64,000 nucleotides of DNA from Tricholoma matsutake (GCA_026075535.2 AP026540.1:12338001-12402000); one strand, 5' to 3'; positions 1 to 12,010 are shown, counted from the stretch's first letter. Translations and numbers: made by a program. Notes: generated by a model from the sequence alone, not told the origin.

Positions 1-17
1 TCCTCATCATCACTGTA

Positions 18-344
18 TTAATTGTCCATCTCCGCCAGATAGTTGTCTTCTTCGCTCTCGCCCGATATTGCCTCGTTGCTATCAGAGTGGGAGGACGATG
101 AACCATACCAAACAGTACCAGTACCTGACATGTGCGGTGCACTCTTCGTGGCAGTAGGTTGGGCAAAGAACCAGATGCAGAAGAAGTGGCTGACAATGAT
201 GAAGGCAGCTGACACTGCAGCAACTGCAGCCAACGACGGCATGGGATATGTATTTGTCAGTGGTAGAGCAATGGTAGGGGTGGGCCCTGTAGTGGCAGGG
301 TGGTCAATGATGACAGGACTATCGTCCTTGGAGAAGTATGCCAA
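18..344 (-). CDS. Possible exon with one membrane segment, unrecognised
   Basis: This open stretch of about 108 codons has no ATG of its own, so if real it is an internal or last exon. It encodes a proline/threonine-rich leader, one hydrophobic segment of about 25 residues (LAAVAAVSAAFIIVSHFFC and following), then a Ser/Glu/Asp-rich tail ending EEDNYLAEMDN. That layout resembles a small type I or tail-type membrane protein. It lies on the same strand as the PRP8 fragment to its right, but PRP8 has no such tail, so the two are probably unrelated. The opposite strand is also open here, so coding status is uncertain. Confidence 0.2.
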   Translation of the reverse strand: MAYFSKDDSPVIIDHPATTGPTPTIALPLTNTYPMPSLAAVAAVSAAFIIVSHFFCIWFFAQPTATKSAPHMSGTGTVWYGSSSSHSDSNEAISGESEEDNYLAEMDN

Positions 345-429
345 GAGCGACCCTGATATAGATCTTGGTCATCCATACTTGTCCAATGAGCTGAACTTCC
401 TCTTCAGTGACTTGTCACAAGTGGTATCA

Positions 430-1422
430 TGATGACACCAACCTTGTACATGCATTAATGCACTCCTGTTAAAGTGCCTATGTGTCTGAATATTATGACA
501 GCGCATCTGCTGCATCTGGAAGCTGGAAAGCATCGATGTTGCTGTGACGGAACTGGTCATGGGCATCAACAATAAGCTTGGCGAGATGCAGAATTTCATG
601 ACACGAATGGAAAGTGTTTCCGAAATGCAACTTCTTGCACTCCTTTATAGTCAGAGTCCTAGGAAGACCGTCAACAACAAGACATGAATATGAAGATAGC
701 CTTACTTTAACAGTTTCAAATTCATGTTGTAATCGAGCTGGAATTAGTTCAAGTTCTATGAGAGCTAGCTTGATGAGTGTTTGAATTTGCTAGACAATAA
801 TTAGAATATACCTTGCAGTGAACTGACGTTAACAGATTGACCTAGTCTGCAAACTTGCAACTGACTTCGACCCAATCCAACTTCGTCGTCCGGAAGAACC
901 TGGTATCCCTAAACCTGGCACGGGACAAGTTCTTCGACATTGCCTTTTCCAACCTCGTCCTCAACTCCATAGCATTTCAAAGGTTGCTGGTATGAAACAC
1001 GAATGTGAAGAGCTGGTTTGGTGGACAATGCTCAAGGTACCAATTCTTCACCAAAGGAATATCCTGAGCTCTCCTCATCCTTTCAGAATGCTGACCATAA
1101 GGCTGAGGCACCCACCACAGTGCGACACCATCTGTCGTGGATATAGTCTCAAGTTCCTTCTCTTCGAGGAACAGGACTACAGCATCTGGCAACTCAATGC
1201 ATCATCATCGGCACCATTGATGCTGTCCTCATGGGATTTCACAGAGGCACATGCCCTCGAAAGGAGATGGGGGTTGGTAAGATAGTCAAAGTAGAAAGCA
1301 GGGAGTTCTGGGTCCATCCCAATGTATGCATTTTTCAGGGATTGGTGAGGTGAAATTTGCACTGAACAAGGTAAAATGGGGAAACACCACATTGTACTCA
1401 GTTCGAATCTGCAGTCAGTCAA
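430..1422 (-). pseudogene. PRP8: PRP8 pre-mRNA splicing factor fragment, decayed
   Basis: Prp8 is the large U5 snRNP core protein at the heart of the spliceosome. Read on the minus strand, the segment shows in order the Prp8 N-terminal-domain landmarks [68 protein letters not shown] and [17 protein letters not shown] followed by [17 protein letters not shown]. Each matches a block conserved in Prp8 from yeast to human, in the correct order. Only a few hundred of about 2,300 residues are present. The blocks lie in different frames with stops between them (after ADDDALS and after KFAD), so this is a non-functional fragment. Prp8 is normally a single essential gene, so a truncated extra copy beside minisatellite and transposon DNA suggests capture or duplication by mobile DNA. 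Confidence 0.88.
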
Positions 1423-1436
1423 ACATATCTACCCAT

Positions 1437-1985
1437 CCTTACACACCTACAGAGACTAATCTCCTATGGATTTCGGGATAAGCTCTGATGAAGATTTCGT
1501 TGCAACATTCAGACAAATATTAGACCTTCTGTAATCAGATTCTTGAGTAAGTCTTGCCACCGTTAAACCACTCGAGAGGTGGAACATATCCATCCATCCT
1601 TACATGCCTGCAAAGACTTATCTCCTATGGCTTTCGAGGTAAGATTGCATCTAAAAGTAGGGCTTGCAAAGTAATTTCCTACACCTATGGAGACTTATCT
1701 CCTATGGCTTTCGGGGTAAGCTCTGGTACAGATTACGTCTGAAAGCAATGCCTGCAAAGCACTTCCTTACACACCTATGGAGACTTATCTCCTATGGCTT
1801 TCGGGGCAAGCTCCAGCAAAGATCCTGCCACAACCTTCAGACAGATGTTAGACCTGCTGTAATCAGTTTCATGAGTAAGTCTTGCCACCGTTAAACCACT
1901 CGAGAGGTAGAACATGTCCATCCACCCTTACACACCTGCAGAGACCTATCTCCTATGGCTTTCGGGGTAAGCTCTGGTAAAGATT
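1437..1985 (+). repeat. Minisatellite array B, left copy
   Basis: The phrase cttatctcctatggcttt, followed by cggggtaagctctgg, recurs at least five times (near 1455, 1618, 1697, 1787 and 1950) with spacings of about 80-165 bp. A second phrase, taaaccactcgagaggt, occurs near 1563 and 1893. Units are imperfect. The same units occur in reverse complement at about 11575-12010. Open reading frames across it are repeats, not genes. Confidence 0.85.
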
Positions 1986-2830
1986 TCCAAAAGGAATTCG
2001 AGGTTCAAAGACCCATGGCCTGCGGCAGAGTAGAGGAACAAGTTTGGGGTCCACCAAACACCAGTCATGAATGTTAAAAGGGGGCTACTCCAGGATAATA
2101 ATACTGTCCACATTTTGGGACCAAAGCTTGTACATGTTGTCCCATATCTGAACACCGCGCCGGTGCATAGCAGTTTCACATGGCATATAGAACGACAAGC
2201 CATTGTAAACATCTGGAACCTTGCTGTACAGGCATGTAATGTTGAGACATTGCACTGAAGGCATGAGAGGTGGAGACCACAAGTATAGTCAAGATCTACT
2301 AGAAAATATATATAAAATTTGAAATAAAATCTGGAACATCATCAACATACCGGAAGCCGAGCAAAGCAGTGCCAATACAGGAAGGCAACTCTAACCCAAA
2401 ACACCAGAGTCCGCAACTGTGCTGACTCTATCTTCGATATTACAAGTGTGTAAATGAACAGAGACAGCACTAAGATTAACAACGCCTGCAATTGAAAAGT
2501 TAAAAAACCATCAGAGCTTGAAGCTTAAAGAAAGATGAAGACAAACATCATGTGAAGCAATTCCAAATATTTCTGGCAGAAGGTGGGATACAACGTTGGG
2601 CAACAGAGTCTGCAACCATGCTAACTCTGTGCTCGGACCCCAGGGTGATTGGCGGAAAGTGAGGGAGAATATTATGTCAAACAACAGAGTCCGCAACCAT
2701 GCTAACTCTGTGCTTGAATCCCAGGTGATTGGCAGAAGTGAGGGAGAATATTATGTCAAACAACAGAGTCTGCAACCATGCTAACTCTTTGCTCGAATCA
2801 ATATCCCAGGGTGATGCTAGTTTGAAGGAA
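1986..2830 (-). repeat. Inverted partial copy of the array A / 17.45-18.4 kb block
   Basis: On the minus strand this reproduces, with small deletions, the block at about 17450-18412. It contains the start of the large reading frame there (regions matching 17990-18150 and 18320-18412), the upstream 170 bp, and about 2.7 units of an 80-bp minisatellite with the phrase acagagttagcacggttgc. It directly abuts array B at 1985. The coding part is truncated and has stops, so it is a dead fragment. Confidence 0.85.
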
Positions 2831-3840
2831 GGGTAAAGACATATTTGTGAAGGCCTGTATGAGAGGAATGTTAGTGAGGCAAAAGCAGAATTGGGGAATG
2901 TGAAGCGAAGCTTGTATGCACTAGTGTGAATGTACCAGCGACATGATACACCACACAGAGAATTCTCTCCTGCGGTTCTTGGGATAGTGAATGTAGTCTC
3001 TGTGTTTAACGTGTTGACCGATGAAAACAATGACATTACATCCTTACACACCTGCGGAGATGCATCTCCTACAGTTTTCTGGAATGGAGTTTGAACAACA
3101 GCAGTGCAGTCATGGTCACGGTGCTGGATGAATCACTCAACCATTATGTAAGTATGACAGTGAACATTTCACATCAGCCTCTGCTGCATCGCCATCAAAT
3201 CTTCAAAATGTCATTAAACATTGGTGAGTACTTGCGCATATCCTATGCAGAGCGTGCCTTTGATACTCAAGCATGGGAATTCCAATCGCAAGCACCACGT
3301 AGCTGGGATGGACATCTGCCATGCTGAAAATTAGTTGCTGATGTGTTTCGCTTGCAGGCTTGGGTACTGGTTTACTGGGCAGTATGGTACGCCAGTTATA
3401 CTCAAAATGTTTGTAGATTTCAGAAGGAAGAGCTTTATTTCAAGGGACTGTCAGCACAGGGGTGTGCAGAGGCACTTGCTCATAAGTTGGGTCAGAAGGA
3501 TTTAAAACTGGAGCTGAGAGCAGACTCGAGATGGTAAATTTTATTGATCACATTGATCACGCTCCAGATAGCTAGGCATTTGACCCACTTTCTTGATTTA
3601 CCACCGAGATCTGTTGAGACAATTTGTGAACAATCTATAAAATCTATCTTCCTTGATTTCTCTCAATCTTATTCAAGTTTGTGTGGGGCTACCAGTGGTA
3701 AACAGGTGTAGTACCAAGTACACATTTTCACAAAATTGGCTACATGAACATCAGCAAATGCTGCACATCGGTTCGAGTTCAGTGCTTACTAGTACATACA
3801 ATTGGAACTCATGTATTTGCCATAAGATATCCATTTAACA
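2831..3840. other. No assignable gene
   Basis: A single degenerate array B unit is visible near 3045-3080 (cttacacacctgcggaga and following). Two short plus-strand open stretches (3091-3327 and 3343-3537) read consecutively but match nothing I recognise. I see no convincing start codon and splice-site combination for a gene. Confidence 0.4.
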
Positions 3841-3844
3841 CTGA

Positions 3845-4814
3845 TGAAAACTTGACACCTTCTTTGACATAATTGCAAAGCAGGTGGTACACTGCTCAAA
3901 AAAGGCTTTGAAGACCTGGGCTGAAAGTCCTGACAAAGCATCCAGGTGGTCAAGGGCTTCCATAGAATCACAGATCGTGACCATCCCATCATTTTCAGAA
4001 CATACATGTGATGCAACACAGATGTGTGTCATTAGACTATTGCAGTCAAGGCACTGGAAAAACATGTGCTGGAACTCGCTGCAAGACAGTCCTGCATCCT
4101 GTATGGCATCCAGGCGATATAACTTCGAGTAGTACGATTCATGAGGATTGGTGGGTGCATGAAACTTTGAAAAGTTAATTTCTATTTGAATTCATAAGTG
4201 GATTGCACACAAACAACAGCTGAAGCATACCATCGACACTAATGGGCTTGAATAGGTTACTCCGAGCCAAGTACCTTGTTGATACAGCGGCATTTGAATC
4301 ATGCTGGGCTGCCTCCGATTCTGTAATGAAATGAAAATAAAAAATTGTTTGCATCAGGGCCTGAGTTTGATGCACCTGCAGAACCTCCTATTACTCCAGA
4401 TTCAGGATTGTCCAAGAAAGTTGGAATGAGGGTGGGCACAATCCTATCTAAATAAATGATGATGGCATACAGCATCTGCATTGGATGGTTCCGTAAAGCT
4501 GCTGCCAGCGGAGGTCCTGCGGTGACTAAATCAACTAGATGCAGGGTGGATTCACAATGGGTTGTATGATTGGTCCCAGCCTGAGCTGGAGGTGTATGGA
4601 GGCTATCCGTGTGACCTTGAACTTTGAAAGAAGGTGTCATTGGAGGACAACTGTGAAAGAATTTGTGAGGCCACCGGGGCAGCTCAGTACATAGACCTAA
4701 TATTCCTGCTGGCAAGCTATATAAGTACTCAAAAAGGACCAGGTACAGTCTTACCATGACAGTCCAGTGACTGGCCACATGACAGGCTAAACTGGTGACT
4801 CGGAACCATAGCAA
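3845..4814 (-). CDS. Unrecognised multi-exon gene or gene remnant
   Basis: Three coding-like blocks lie on the minus strand. The first (4814 to about 4355) includes AAALRNHPMQMLYAIIIYL and DNPESGVIGGSAGASNSGPD. It ends near a plausible intron closing at about 4322 (ttcatttcattacag), followed by a block with VSTRYLARSNLFKPISVDG. The third block, about 4140-3845, is cysteine-rich, with FFQCLDCNSLMTHICVASH and later QCTTCFAIM, and could be a small zinc-binding module. I do not recognise the family. The layout with short introns is typical of the fungus. Nothing shows that the gene is intact. Confidence 0.35.
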
Positions 4815-5775
4815 ACAGTCATGGTCAGCACCAGGCTAACCGCAGTGCGATGAGTATGTTGTCAAGGCAACAAATTGAATGGAAATAAGTTTCTGAGGTC
4901 GCTTCAAAGGCTTGACAGAGGAGTGTCAAGGTGACTGAATGGAAAGATAAGGATTGGCAGGATCACATTCACCATTCACCCTGAAGCGACCGCCGCTAGA
5001 TGTTGTGCACCATGCAATTTTCGAAATACAAGTCAGTAACCCAATCAAACTTATTTGTTAGGTTGTCCTGGTGAATTTTGACAGACTCTTGCGTGTAGTA
5101 CACTAACTTCATTGGGGAACGAGTTTTTGAAAAAAATAATTTTGTTTAAGACATGGCACCAGAGACTCTGGACTCGGATGGAATGCATCACATAATTCTA
5201 TGTCAGTCTTAGCATAACAGCAACTTGGAGTACACTACTCTTTCTATACCACTAGAATAACACTAAAAGTAAACAGGCAGTAGGCTATTATTACAAATGG
5301 TGCAATAGACTCTGTGAATCAGTTGACAAGTCCAAGAAGTGTTACATGAGCGTCAAGGTATGATAGCTGAAACAATTTGAACACACCATTTACACTTCAA
5401 CATTCATATTTCTCAATGCATTGCAAAATGTATTCAGCACTTCATTAATAATAGCGAGCTTGACAGCCGTTGCATGGACTAAAAGCTCATAATCCTTGAG
5501 ACCACTTTGATATGCCAATAATTCTGCCTCTAGAGTGATCTTGTCCTTTCTCGCAAATCAGATGACAAGTGTGAGCTGCATTGCGTGATCATCGTTTGAG
5601 AAGTCCTTATACATCCTCTAGCTTCAAAAAAAAAACACGTCTATAACATGAGGGTTACATACAATGGCAGATGTGGTAGCCTGGTTGGGTAACCATCCCA
5701 TTAGTACATAAACCTTGATGTGGAAGTCGTATTGCAAGAAGTTATATGCACTGCAAGTGAGGCATATGGAGGCGG
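4815..5775. other. Intergenic, nothing recognised
   Basis: AT-rich sequence without a coding-like open frame on either strand, and no repeat shared with other parts of the window that I could see. Confidence 0.5.
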
Positions 5776-7270
5776 TGATGATGCTCAACCCAGAAACCCA
5801 AACAAAACCCACAAAAGGCTTCGGATGGTATAACACAAGTCAGATGAAGGATGCGAGGCCCTCTAGATGTCACCTGTCAGACCGACCATCAAATAGTCAT
5901 AAAACAACTGCTTGTCAAAGCAGTTCGAGGCTAAAAGGATGTTTTTCGAGGTGTTGCGATGATTTTTGAGACTTTGCGATGATTTTTGAGATGTCGCAAT
6001 GATTTTTGAGATGTCGCGATATTTTTCGAAAAGGTTTCGAGGAACTTCGAGTGCACAGATATGTTCGGACGCAAGATCAGGGGACTAGACGAGTAGTAGA
6101 AGTGACAAAAAGGCTAATTGAGGGAAGCAAGAGCAAAAATAGCATAATGCAAGGAATTTCGAGGAATTTCGAGGAAGTTTAGCATAAAACACCAAACTTC
6201 GGACTGAATAAGACTAAACTGTACTCTCAAATCACTGTGATCTGGGAGGAAGACAATGACTTTCTTGTTTTTCTTTGTATCTAGTACATCTTTTTATATA
6301 AAATAAAGAAAGTACCTAAAAAGGCTAGAGAACATGAGGCAAACATGTGGAAAACTCAAGGCAAAAGACAATATAAGTATATCAGAACAATAAAGTGAGC
6401 CTAGAAGGGGTGAATATAACACATGATGAAGAAATAATAAGAAAGAATAGCTAAAACTGGACTGTCCTTGTTATAAATTGAATAAAAGATCGGAAACTGC
6501 TTTGAGCGGATTGTATGCATGCACATGTGGTCGAAATGTGTTCAATATACGCGATATAGTGTCCCATGTGTCCAGCATGCATCCGAAGATTGTTCAAACA
6601 AGAAATACTGTGTCCGACGATGTTTTTCGAGGTTCAATGTTGTTTGATCGCATTTGATACAATGCTCACGATGCTCGACGATGCTCAACCACATTCAACA
6701 ATGCTCGACAATGCTCGACTGCGTTTGACAATGCTCAACGATCCCCGACGATGTTCGATCACATTCAATACAATCCTCGACGATGTTCAATCATGTTCAA
6801 TACAATCCTCAATGATGTTTGACTGCGTTTGACGCTCAATGATGCTTGACGATGTTCGATTGCGTTCGATACGATGCTCACGCTGTTCAACGATGCTCGA
6901 CGATGTTCAATCGCATTCGATATGATGCTCGCGCTGTTCGATGATGCTTGACGATGTTTGATCATGTTCAATACAATCCTTGACGATGTTTGATCATGTT
7001 CAATACAATCCTCAACGATGTTCTATCGTGTTCAATATGATGCTCACAATGCTCTATCATGTTCGATACGATGCTCGCACTCGGTAGACTTGGTCGGGAG
7101 TGGTCGCACTGCTTCTGGGACCTCATGCGAGGTATCCGATGTGATTAGAATGTGGTCAAAATGGTGAATCAGCCTTTGAGCCGAGGAGACAACCTATCAG
7201 CAGGAGGGTCGATGAGTCAGGCATATTATAGGGAACTGACTCGCAGGACATGGTGGACATAGTGGATTGA
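5776..7270 (-). repeat. LTR-like dispersed repeat, copy 1
   Basis: From TGATGATGCTCAACCCAG at 5776 this matches a repeat at 53213 onward almost base for base to about 6640 (with indels). A diverged inverted copy lies at about 48858-50032. All three copies change to unrelated flanks exactly at TGATGAT, which fixes one end. The other end, near 7270, reads in reverse as TGGTTAAGACACCCTC, so the unit has TG...CA ends like a long terminal repeat of about 1.5 kb. No reverse transcriptase or integrase lies beside it, so it would be a solo LTR. I found no clean target duplication. Confidence 0.6.
6640..7080. repeat. Degenerate minisatellite (cgatgctcgacgatgttc type)
   Basis: Short words cgatg, ctcgacgatg, ttcaatc and acattcaatacaatcct alternate for about 440 bp with a loose period of roughly 35-45 bp and frequent CG/TG/CA differences. 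The differences look like CpG transitions within a once more uniform array. It lies inside LTR-like copy 1 and is absent from the copy at 53213. Confidence 0.75.
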
Positions 7271-7277
7271 GGGTGTC

Positions 7278-7883
7278 TTAACCAAACAGGAAATGAACCT
7301 CCATATACGAGTCACAGCCATTGTCACAGCGGTCACCATGGCCATCGAGCACTCGTCGAGCACTCTGCACTCTCTCCCTCTCCTTCACAAGAAGGGCCTT
7401 ACTAAGCTCACGAGTGATATACCATTTGAACAGCATAGCAGCCTCTTGTGTCATCCCAACATCTGACTGGAAAACCTGGGTCTCGCGGGCCTCGACAGTT
7501 GCGAGGTAGGTGATGTGAAGCTTGCGTAAGTTTTCCTCATACTGGTGAAAGTTTAATGATGGATAAAGCCTGTGAAGATCACTAAGGGTCTTCGTGATGT
7601 CAAATGGATCTTTCACGCAATTCTCTAAGTCATGGCTCAGATCAGCTTCGAAGTACATCACATTTTGATGAGTAAGGCGAGCATGATTGATGATATTTTG
7701 TGCATTGGTGGAATGCATGTTATGGTTTGCAACTAAGGAAAGACCAGCAGATGAGCCATCACTATTAGGTGAACATGCTTCCTTGTTACCTTGCAGTATG
7801 ACAGAACTCTTTGGTCCACAGGACAACAACTTAGAAAGAGCGCTAGCAAGGCGGAAAGTGAGCTGGACTTCAACATAAGTCAC
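7278..7883 (-). CDS. Unrecognised coding-like exon
   Basis: An open stretch of about 201 codons on the minus strand has a normal protein composition and a helical C-terminal half (EAAMLFKWYITRELSKALLV, then Arg/Glu-rich). It includes DPFDITKTLSDLHRLYPSL and a Cys/Asp-rich end. No ATG begins it at its upstream edge, so it is either an exon or a remnant. It starts just beyond LTR-like copy 1. No family recognised. The opposite strand is open only in short pieces. Confidence 0.4.
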   Translation of the reverse strand: MTYVEVQLTFRLASALSKLLSCGPKSSVILQGNKEACSPNSDGSSAGLSLVANHNMHSTNAQNIINHARLTHQNVMYFEADLSHDLENCVKDPFDITKTLSDLHRLYPSLNFHQYEENLRKLHITYLATVEARETQVFQSDVGMTQEAAMLFKWYITRELSKALLVKERERVQSARRVLDGHGDRCDNGCDSYMEVHFLFG

Positions 7884-8418
7884 AGCGGCTTATATAGTGC
7901 GATATTGCAAGGATAGGGTAATGAGTAACCAAATCTTTGTTGCTAGGAAGCAAGGTTGTAGACTGTAGTAAACATCAGCAGAACTTATGTAACATGAACT
8001 GCAGTCGAGAGCGACTCCCATGCGTGTGGGCTGACTGTCCCACGGTTCGATCACAAACTTGAACTTGAACGGAACAACTTTAAATTTAGAGGGCAGGCAT
8101 TGCCACGTCACCTTCCTAATAAAGAGGTGTCTTCAACTACGCTATACATAGCTAACGATATCCAGTAAGAGGCCAAGAGATATAATACGACACGGTGGAT
8201 AATCCAAGTCAAAGCAACAGGTAGTAACATAGTAGTAAGTAGAGACAAGTCCAGCAACAGTACTTGTAGCAAACAGTAAAGTTAGCTAACTACAATGAGA
8301 GAACAAAAGGAAAGCTCTCGATGAGAGCAATAGCACCGCAGTAATATGAAAGGAATTACAAGTGATAAGAGAAATGTACAGTGGAGTCAGCATAGTGGCA
8401 CATAACTGTGCATAAGAT

Positions 8419-8814
8419 TCAGAAATATACATAAAGCAAGGGCATGCGGGGTTCCGAGCTCGGGTGAGTTGCACTTGATATTCCAACATAGCCTTCACAC
8501 AAGCTGGACCCAGCCTCTTTTTGGCAATGCTCAGTCTCCCCCTTTAGCTTTGAATTCCTCCCACCTATATGCAAATCCAACCATGAGCAGAAGGTCACAT
8601 GTAAGGAATGCAAATGAACATACTGCCACTGCACTTCTTCGGTTAGGAATGCCTGAATGACATTGGCTATGGTTTGAGGACCCTTCAAGAGCTTTGCATG
8701 AGGAGCCTTCGTCTGGTGAATGAGCATCCAGATGTTGTTGAGAATGCCTTGTAGGTTGCCAATGACTGATCGACCCTGGACACCACCTTTCCACTCAAAT
8801 GGGATGGTAGTCAT
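8419..8814 (-). CDS. Unrecognised coding-like exon
   Basis: A minus-strand stretch of about 131 codons opens with a real ATG (MTTIPFEWKGGVQGRSVIGN) and contains LQGILNNIWMLIHQTKAPHA and a Trp/His-rich middle. It could be the first or an internal exon of the same gene as the neighbouring minus-strand blocks. No domain recognised. Length and composition favour coding, but exon borders are unproven. Confidence 0.35.
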   Translation of the reverse strand: MTTIPFEWKGGVQGRSVIGNLQGILNNIWMLIHQTKAPHAKLLKGPQTIANVIQAFLTEEVQWQYVHLHSLHVTFCSWLDLHIGGRNSKLKGETEHCQKEAGSSLCEGYVGISSATHPSSEPRMPLLYVYF

Positions 8815-9082
8815 CTTAGGAACTGATGTTCAGCATTTACACAACTAGATTGAAAGCCAAAATCTCACAAAAATGAGGAGCCAATGAGGCTACCTCTCTG
8901 AGCCCATGGAAGCCCTGTTGATCCCAAGTATATGGATTGATAGATGCCACTCTGGTACATTTTGAAGATCACCTTTGCAATCCCTTCGGCTCTGTAAAAT
9001 GACTGAACATACCCATGGCATGCAGGATTCGGCAGAAAAGGGGCCAATACTCGCTAAAGAAGGAAGAGCTTAAGGCTAGTGC

Positions 9083-10077
9083 TCAAAAGGACAATAGAAA
9101 AAAGCAACCGACCTCTTTCTTAGCCTCATCTATGACTACAAAATGCAGTCCCTCTGGATACTCGTGGCCGCCGCTCACCCCAATTGTCGGAACATCTTTC
9201 CTTCCCCATTGGAACCTTTGGACCCCAGCCTGCATTGCTGCCCTGTATGATTGAGATCCAGTGTCGAGCATTGGGCTGACACCACCAAGGTTCTGGAAAT
9301 TTTCCAACATTTGCAACCAAATTACATCTCAAACAGCCTTCAGGGTTGAGACCTGCACCTCCTTGATGATCTTCAAGAGGCTGCATCATTCTGCCAGGCC
9401 TAGAACTCCATCAGCTCCCAAAACAACTGGCAGAGAGTAGGGAGGCCACTTACTGATGTTGATTAGCCTTCGTTCAGGTTCTGGGAGGCTCTCTTGATGA
9501 CAGTCTGTAACCCTCATGAGGGCCCCTTCTGCATAGTGCTCCCTTTTGTTTGTCCCGTCCATTCTGACCCCATTCCAGGTTGGAGGATTGAAAAGGATGT
9601 CTGTGTTTGATACAGTAAATGTGTCCTGGAGAAGACCTGACCAGAATCAGATTTTATCAGCCTTTGACTTCACAAGCACACCCTCTACCCTCTCATTTAA
9701 GGTTTTTTCAGTAATTGAGCTGGTCAAGCTGATGGATGAGGGCGATCGGGGAACAAGGGCAGGTGATATTTGTAGTTGAAGAGGGTCCAAGGCTGGTTCA
9801 TGCTGCAGGGGTCCACCATTAGGTTGTCCAAAGCCTGATCTGCTGTGATCAGGGAGCTTACCAGGCCAAAGGGCAGAATGCCATCTGCTACCTCAGCTTC
9901 TTCAGGGTACAGCTGGCCATTGGCATCCTGCAGCTGGATAAAGCGAGCATTTTCTGCTGCCTGGCGAATAACAGGCTGATAAGCCACATCAGCTGGGATT
10001 TGCTGGGGGGATCTATGCATTGCTTCAGCAGGAGAGCTAACAGAGAGACTCAGAGCTAAGACGATGGAATAATTCAA
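9083..10077 (-). pseudogene. Unrecognised multi-exon gene, probably broken
   Basis: On the minus strand, coding-like text runs from about 10040 (HRSPQQIPADVAYQPVIRQA then YPEEAEVADGILPFG) through about 9650-9390 (TDILFNPPTWNGVRMDGTNK, then PPYSLPVVLGADGVLGLAE) to about 9310-9085 (YRAAMQAGVQRFQWGRKDVP, then GHEYPEGLHFVVIDEAKKEV). A TGA interrupts the middle block after GLAE and frames shift between blocks, consistent with introns plus decay. I do not recognise the protein. It appears to belong with the other minus-strand pieces between 7.3 and 12.3 kb. Confidence 0.4.
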
Positions 10078-10573
10078 ATTGAATAATCGTGAGAGAACAT
10101 CGGGAATATCCCATGGGCACAGATAGACAGGCTAAGCACCCAGGGTTCTGCTTGCCTGTTGATGCTCACTTCTGAGTTGTTGTTATAGCAATGGCTGGCA
10201 GGCAGTTGGGAGGTAGTTGGCAGACACTCATCGTTGCCATGACCTAGGTTGACCAGATAAACCAAAGCTAGCGAATAGCGAAGTGGAATGAAGTACAGAT
10301 TCATATTAAGTACACACTGCTATGATATCATGTAATGTTGCATTGAAAGGCTGTAAGCTGAGTATGAATGCTGCAGAAGTCTGACACTCACCAGGGCAAA
10401 CTCTAATCCCCATTCCCTGAATCAAAGCTTACAGCAGGCATAACCAACCTAAGTGGCTCAACAGCATGGGGTGAAGGAGTGTAAAGGTCATAAGGGCATG
10501 GTGAACTCGTAGTGAGCTCAGGTAATTGTTCAGAAGTTGGCAGCGGAGCTCCTTCCAAGGAAGCGATGGAGCC

Positions 10574-11271
10574 TCACAGCTGCTTTGCTGCATGGGCTAG
10601 ATACCGAACATTCCATCCAGCCTCTTCTAGATCATGCTGCATCTTGTCCAGCCACACCTGGGAGGTGTGGAGCTCCACACAACTGTCGTGGATGAGGCAG
10701 TTAATGTTATCCACCATGTGCTCCATGTTGCCCACAAAAGCAGGTGTGATTGATGAGGGTTCAGAAGATACAGATTTCATACCCTATAAACAATGTTAGT
10801 GTCTTCAGCCAGATATAAAAGGCAAATAACTCACATCTGTTGCTCCTAACACCTCAGATAGAGCATTATCAGAACAAATAGACTGGTAGGAATCCAATGA
10901 GGGTCGAGGCATTTGCGAGAAAGAACGCTCCTGTGGTGGAGTTTCCTATGTCAGAAAATTCACTGACAGCATTTCACTGCATGAGAAGCTTGACTGACTG
11001 CCGAAGAGCTGCCATGTTGCTTCATTAGTGCTTCTGGCTGGCCAGAATTTACAAGGGAAGTTTGAAATGGATTATTGTGTCCTGTGGTGCCACTAGCACT
11101 TTGCAGATTTGGAGAACAGTTGGTATCAATGAAAAACCGTTTCAGCTCATGGAGACCGCTCTTGACCTTCGCCATTATGGACTTTAGTATGTCCATTGCT
11201 ACCAGCAGCATTGAGTTCAGAAAGTTACGCATGTCTTGAGTTGTTAGACTTACCTCATTGTGGACTGCCAC
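10574..11271 (-). CDS. Unrecognised minus-strand exons
   Basis: Two coding-like stretches are present. One, 11271-10960, starts with ATG and has a helical segment with MLLVAMDILKSIMAKVKSGL followed by HELKRFFIDTNCSP. The other, 10780-10574, contains NMEHMVDNINCLIHDSCVEL and a KMQHDLEEAGW helix. Both look alpha-helical and may be neighbouring exons of one gene upstream of the 9-10 kb blocks. Family unknown. Confidence 0.35.
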
Positions 11272-11574
11272 TCAATGTGGGATGATGCGAGTTGAAAGTC
11301 ACATAGTGCCAACTTGGATCAAACCTGGATCAAATGGTCATGTGGCATCAGGAAATCAAAAATATTCTTGTAACTTTTTATGTGAAAGACAAGTTTATGA
11401 ACATGCCTCCGGCACTCGGCTCGCATTGCTCACCTTGGTAAGGGGACTAGAGGGTGTCCCACATGTTTCTCCTATTTTTTATGTTCATCCTATATTTTTC
11501 CTCACCTCTTTTGGGTTCAGAAGCCAGCAAAAACCAAAATGCAGGATTACTGATGCTTAGTGTGTGTGGTGCTT

Positions 11575-12010
11575 TTGGACCCGGCTTTATCAGAGCTTAC
11601 CCCGAAAGCCATAGGTGTGTAGGGATGGATGGATATGTTCAACTTTCTCGAGTGGTTTAACGGCAGTGAGACTTACTCACAAAACTGATCATACCAGGTC
11701 CAATATCTGAGGCTGCAATGAAGTCTGTACCGCAAGCTTACTCCCGAAAACCATAGGAGATATGTCTCTGCAGGTGTGTAAGGATGTGCTTTGCAGGAAT
11801 TATTTTTGGATGCAATCTTTACCAGAGCTTACCCTGAAAGCCATAGGAGATAAGTCTCCACAGGAGTGTAAGGATGGGTGGATATGTTCTACCTCTGGAG
11901 TGGTCCTACGGCAGCGAAACTTATTCATGAAAACAGATCACACCAGGTCCATCATGATTATCTGAAAGCTCAACAAAATACTTACCGCAAGTTTCCCCGA
12001 AAACAGTAGG
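11575..12010 (-). repeat. Minisatellite array B, right (inverted) copy
   Basis: Reverse-complement units of the array at 1437-1985: gagcttaccccgaaagccat near 11592, and ccataggagataagtctcc near 11843. The companion phrase ctcgagtggtttaacggcag is near 11650. Four to five imperfect units are visible. Together with the left copy it forms an inverted pair about 10 kb apart. Confidence 0.85.

Noticed and set aside
992..1285. Plus-strand open frame with coding look
   Set aside because: It is antisense to the PRP8 fragment, whose minus-strand translation carries several conserved Prp8 blocks in order.
1437..1985. CRISPR-like direct repeats
   Set aside because: Units are long, imperfect and unevenly spaced, without conserved short repeats and unique spacers; it is a eukaryotic minisatellite.
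5770..7275. 5-bp target duplication around LTR-like copy 1
   Set aside because: Flanks ggcgg and aacag do not match; the outer end is uncertain.
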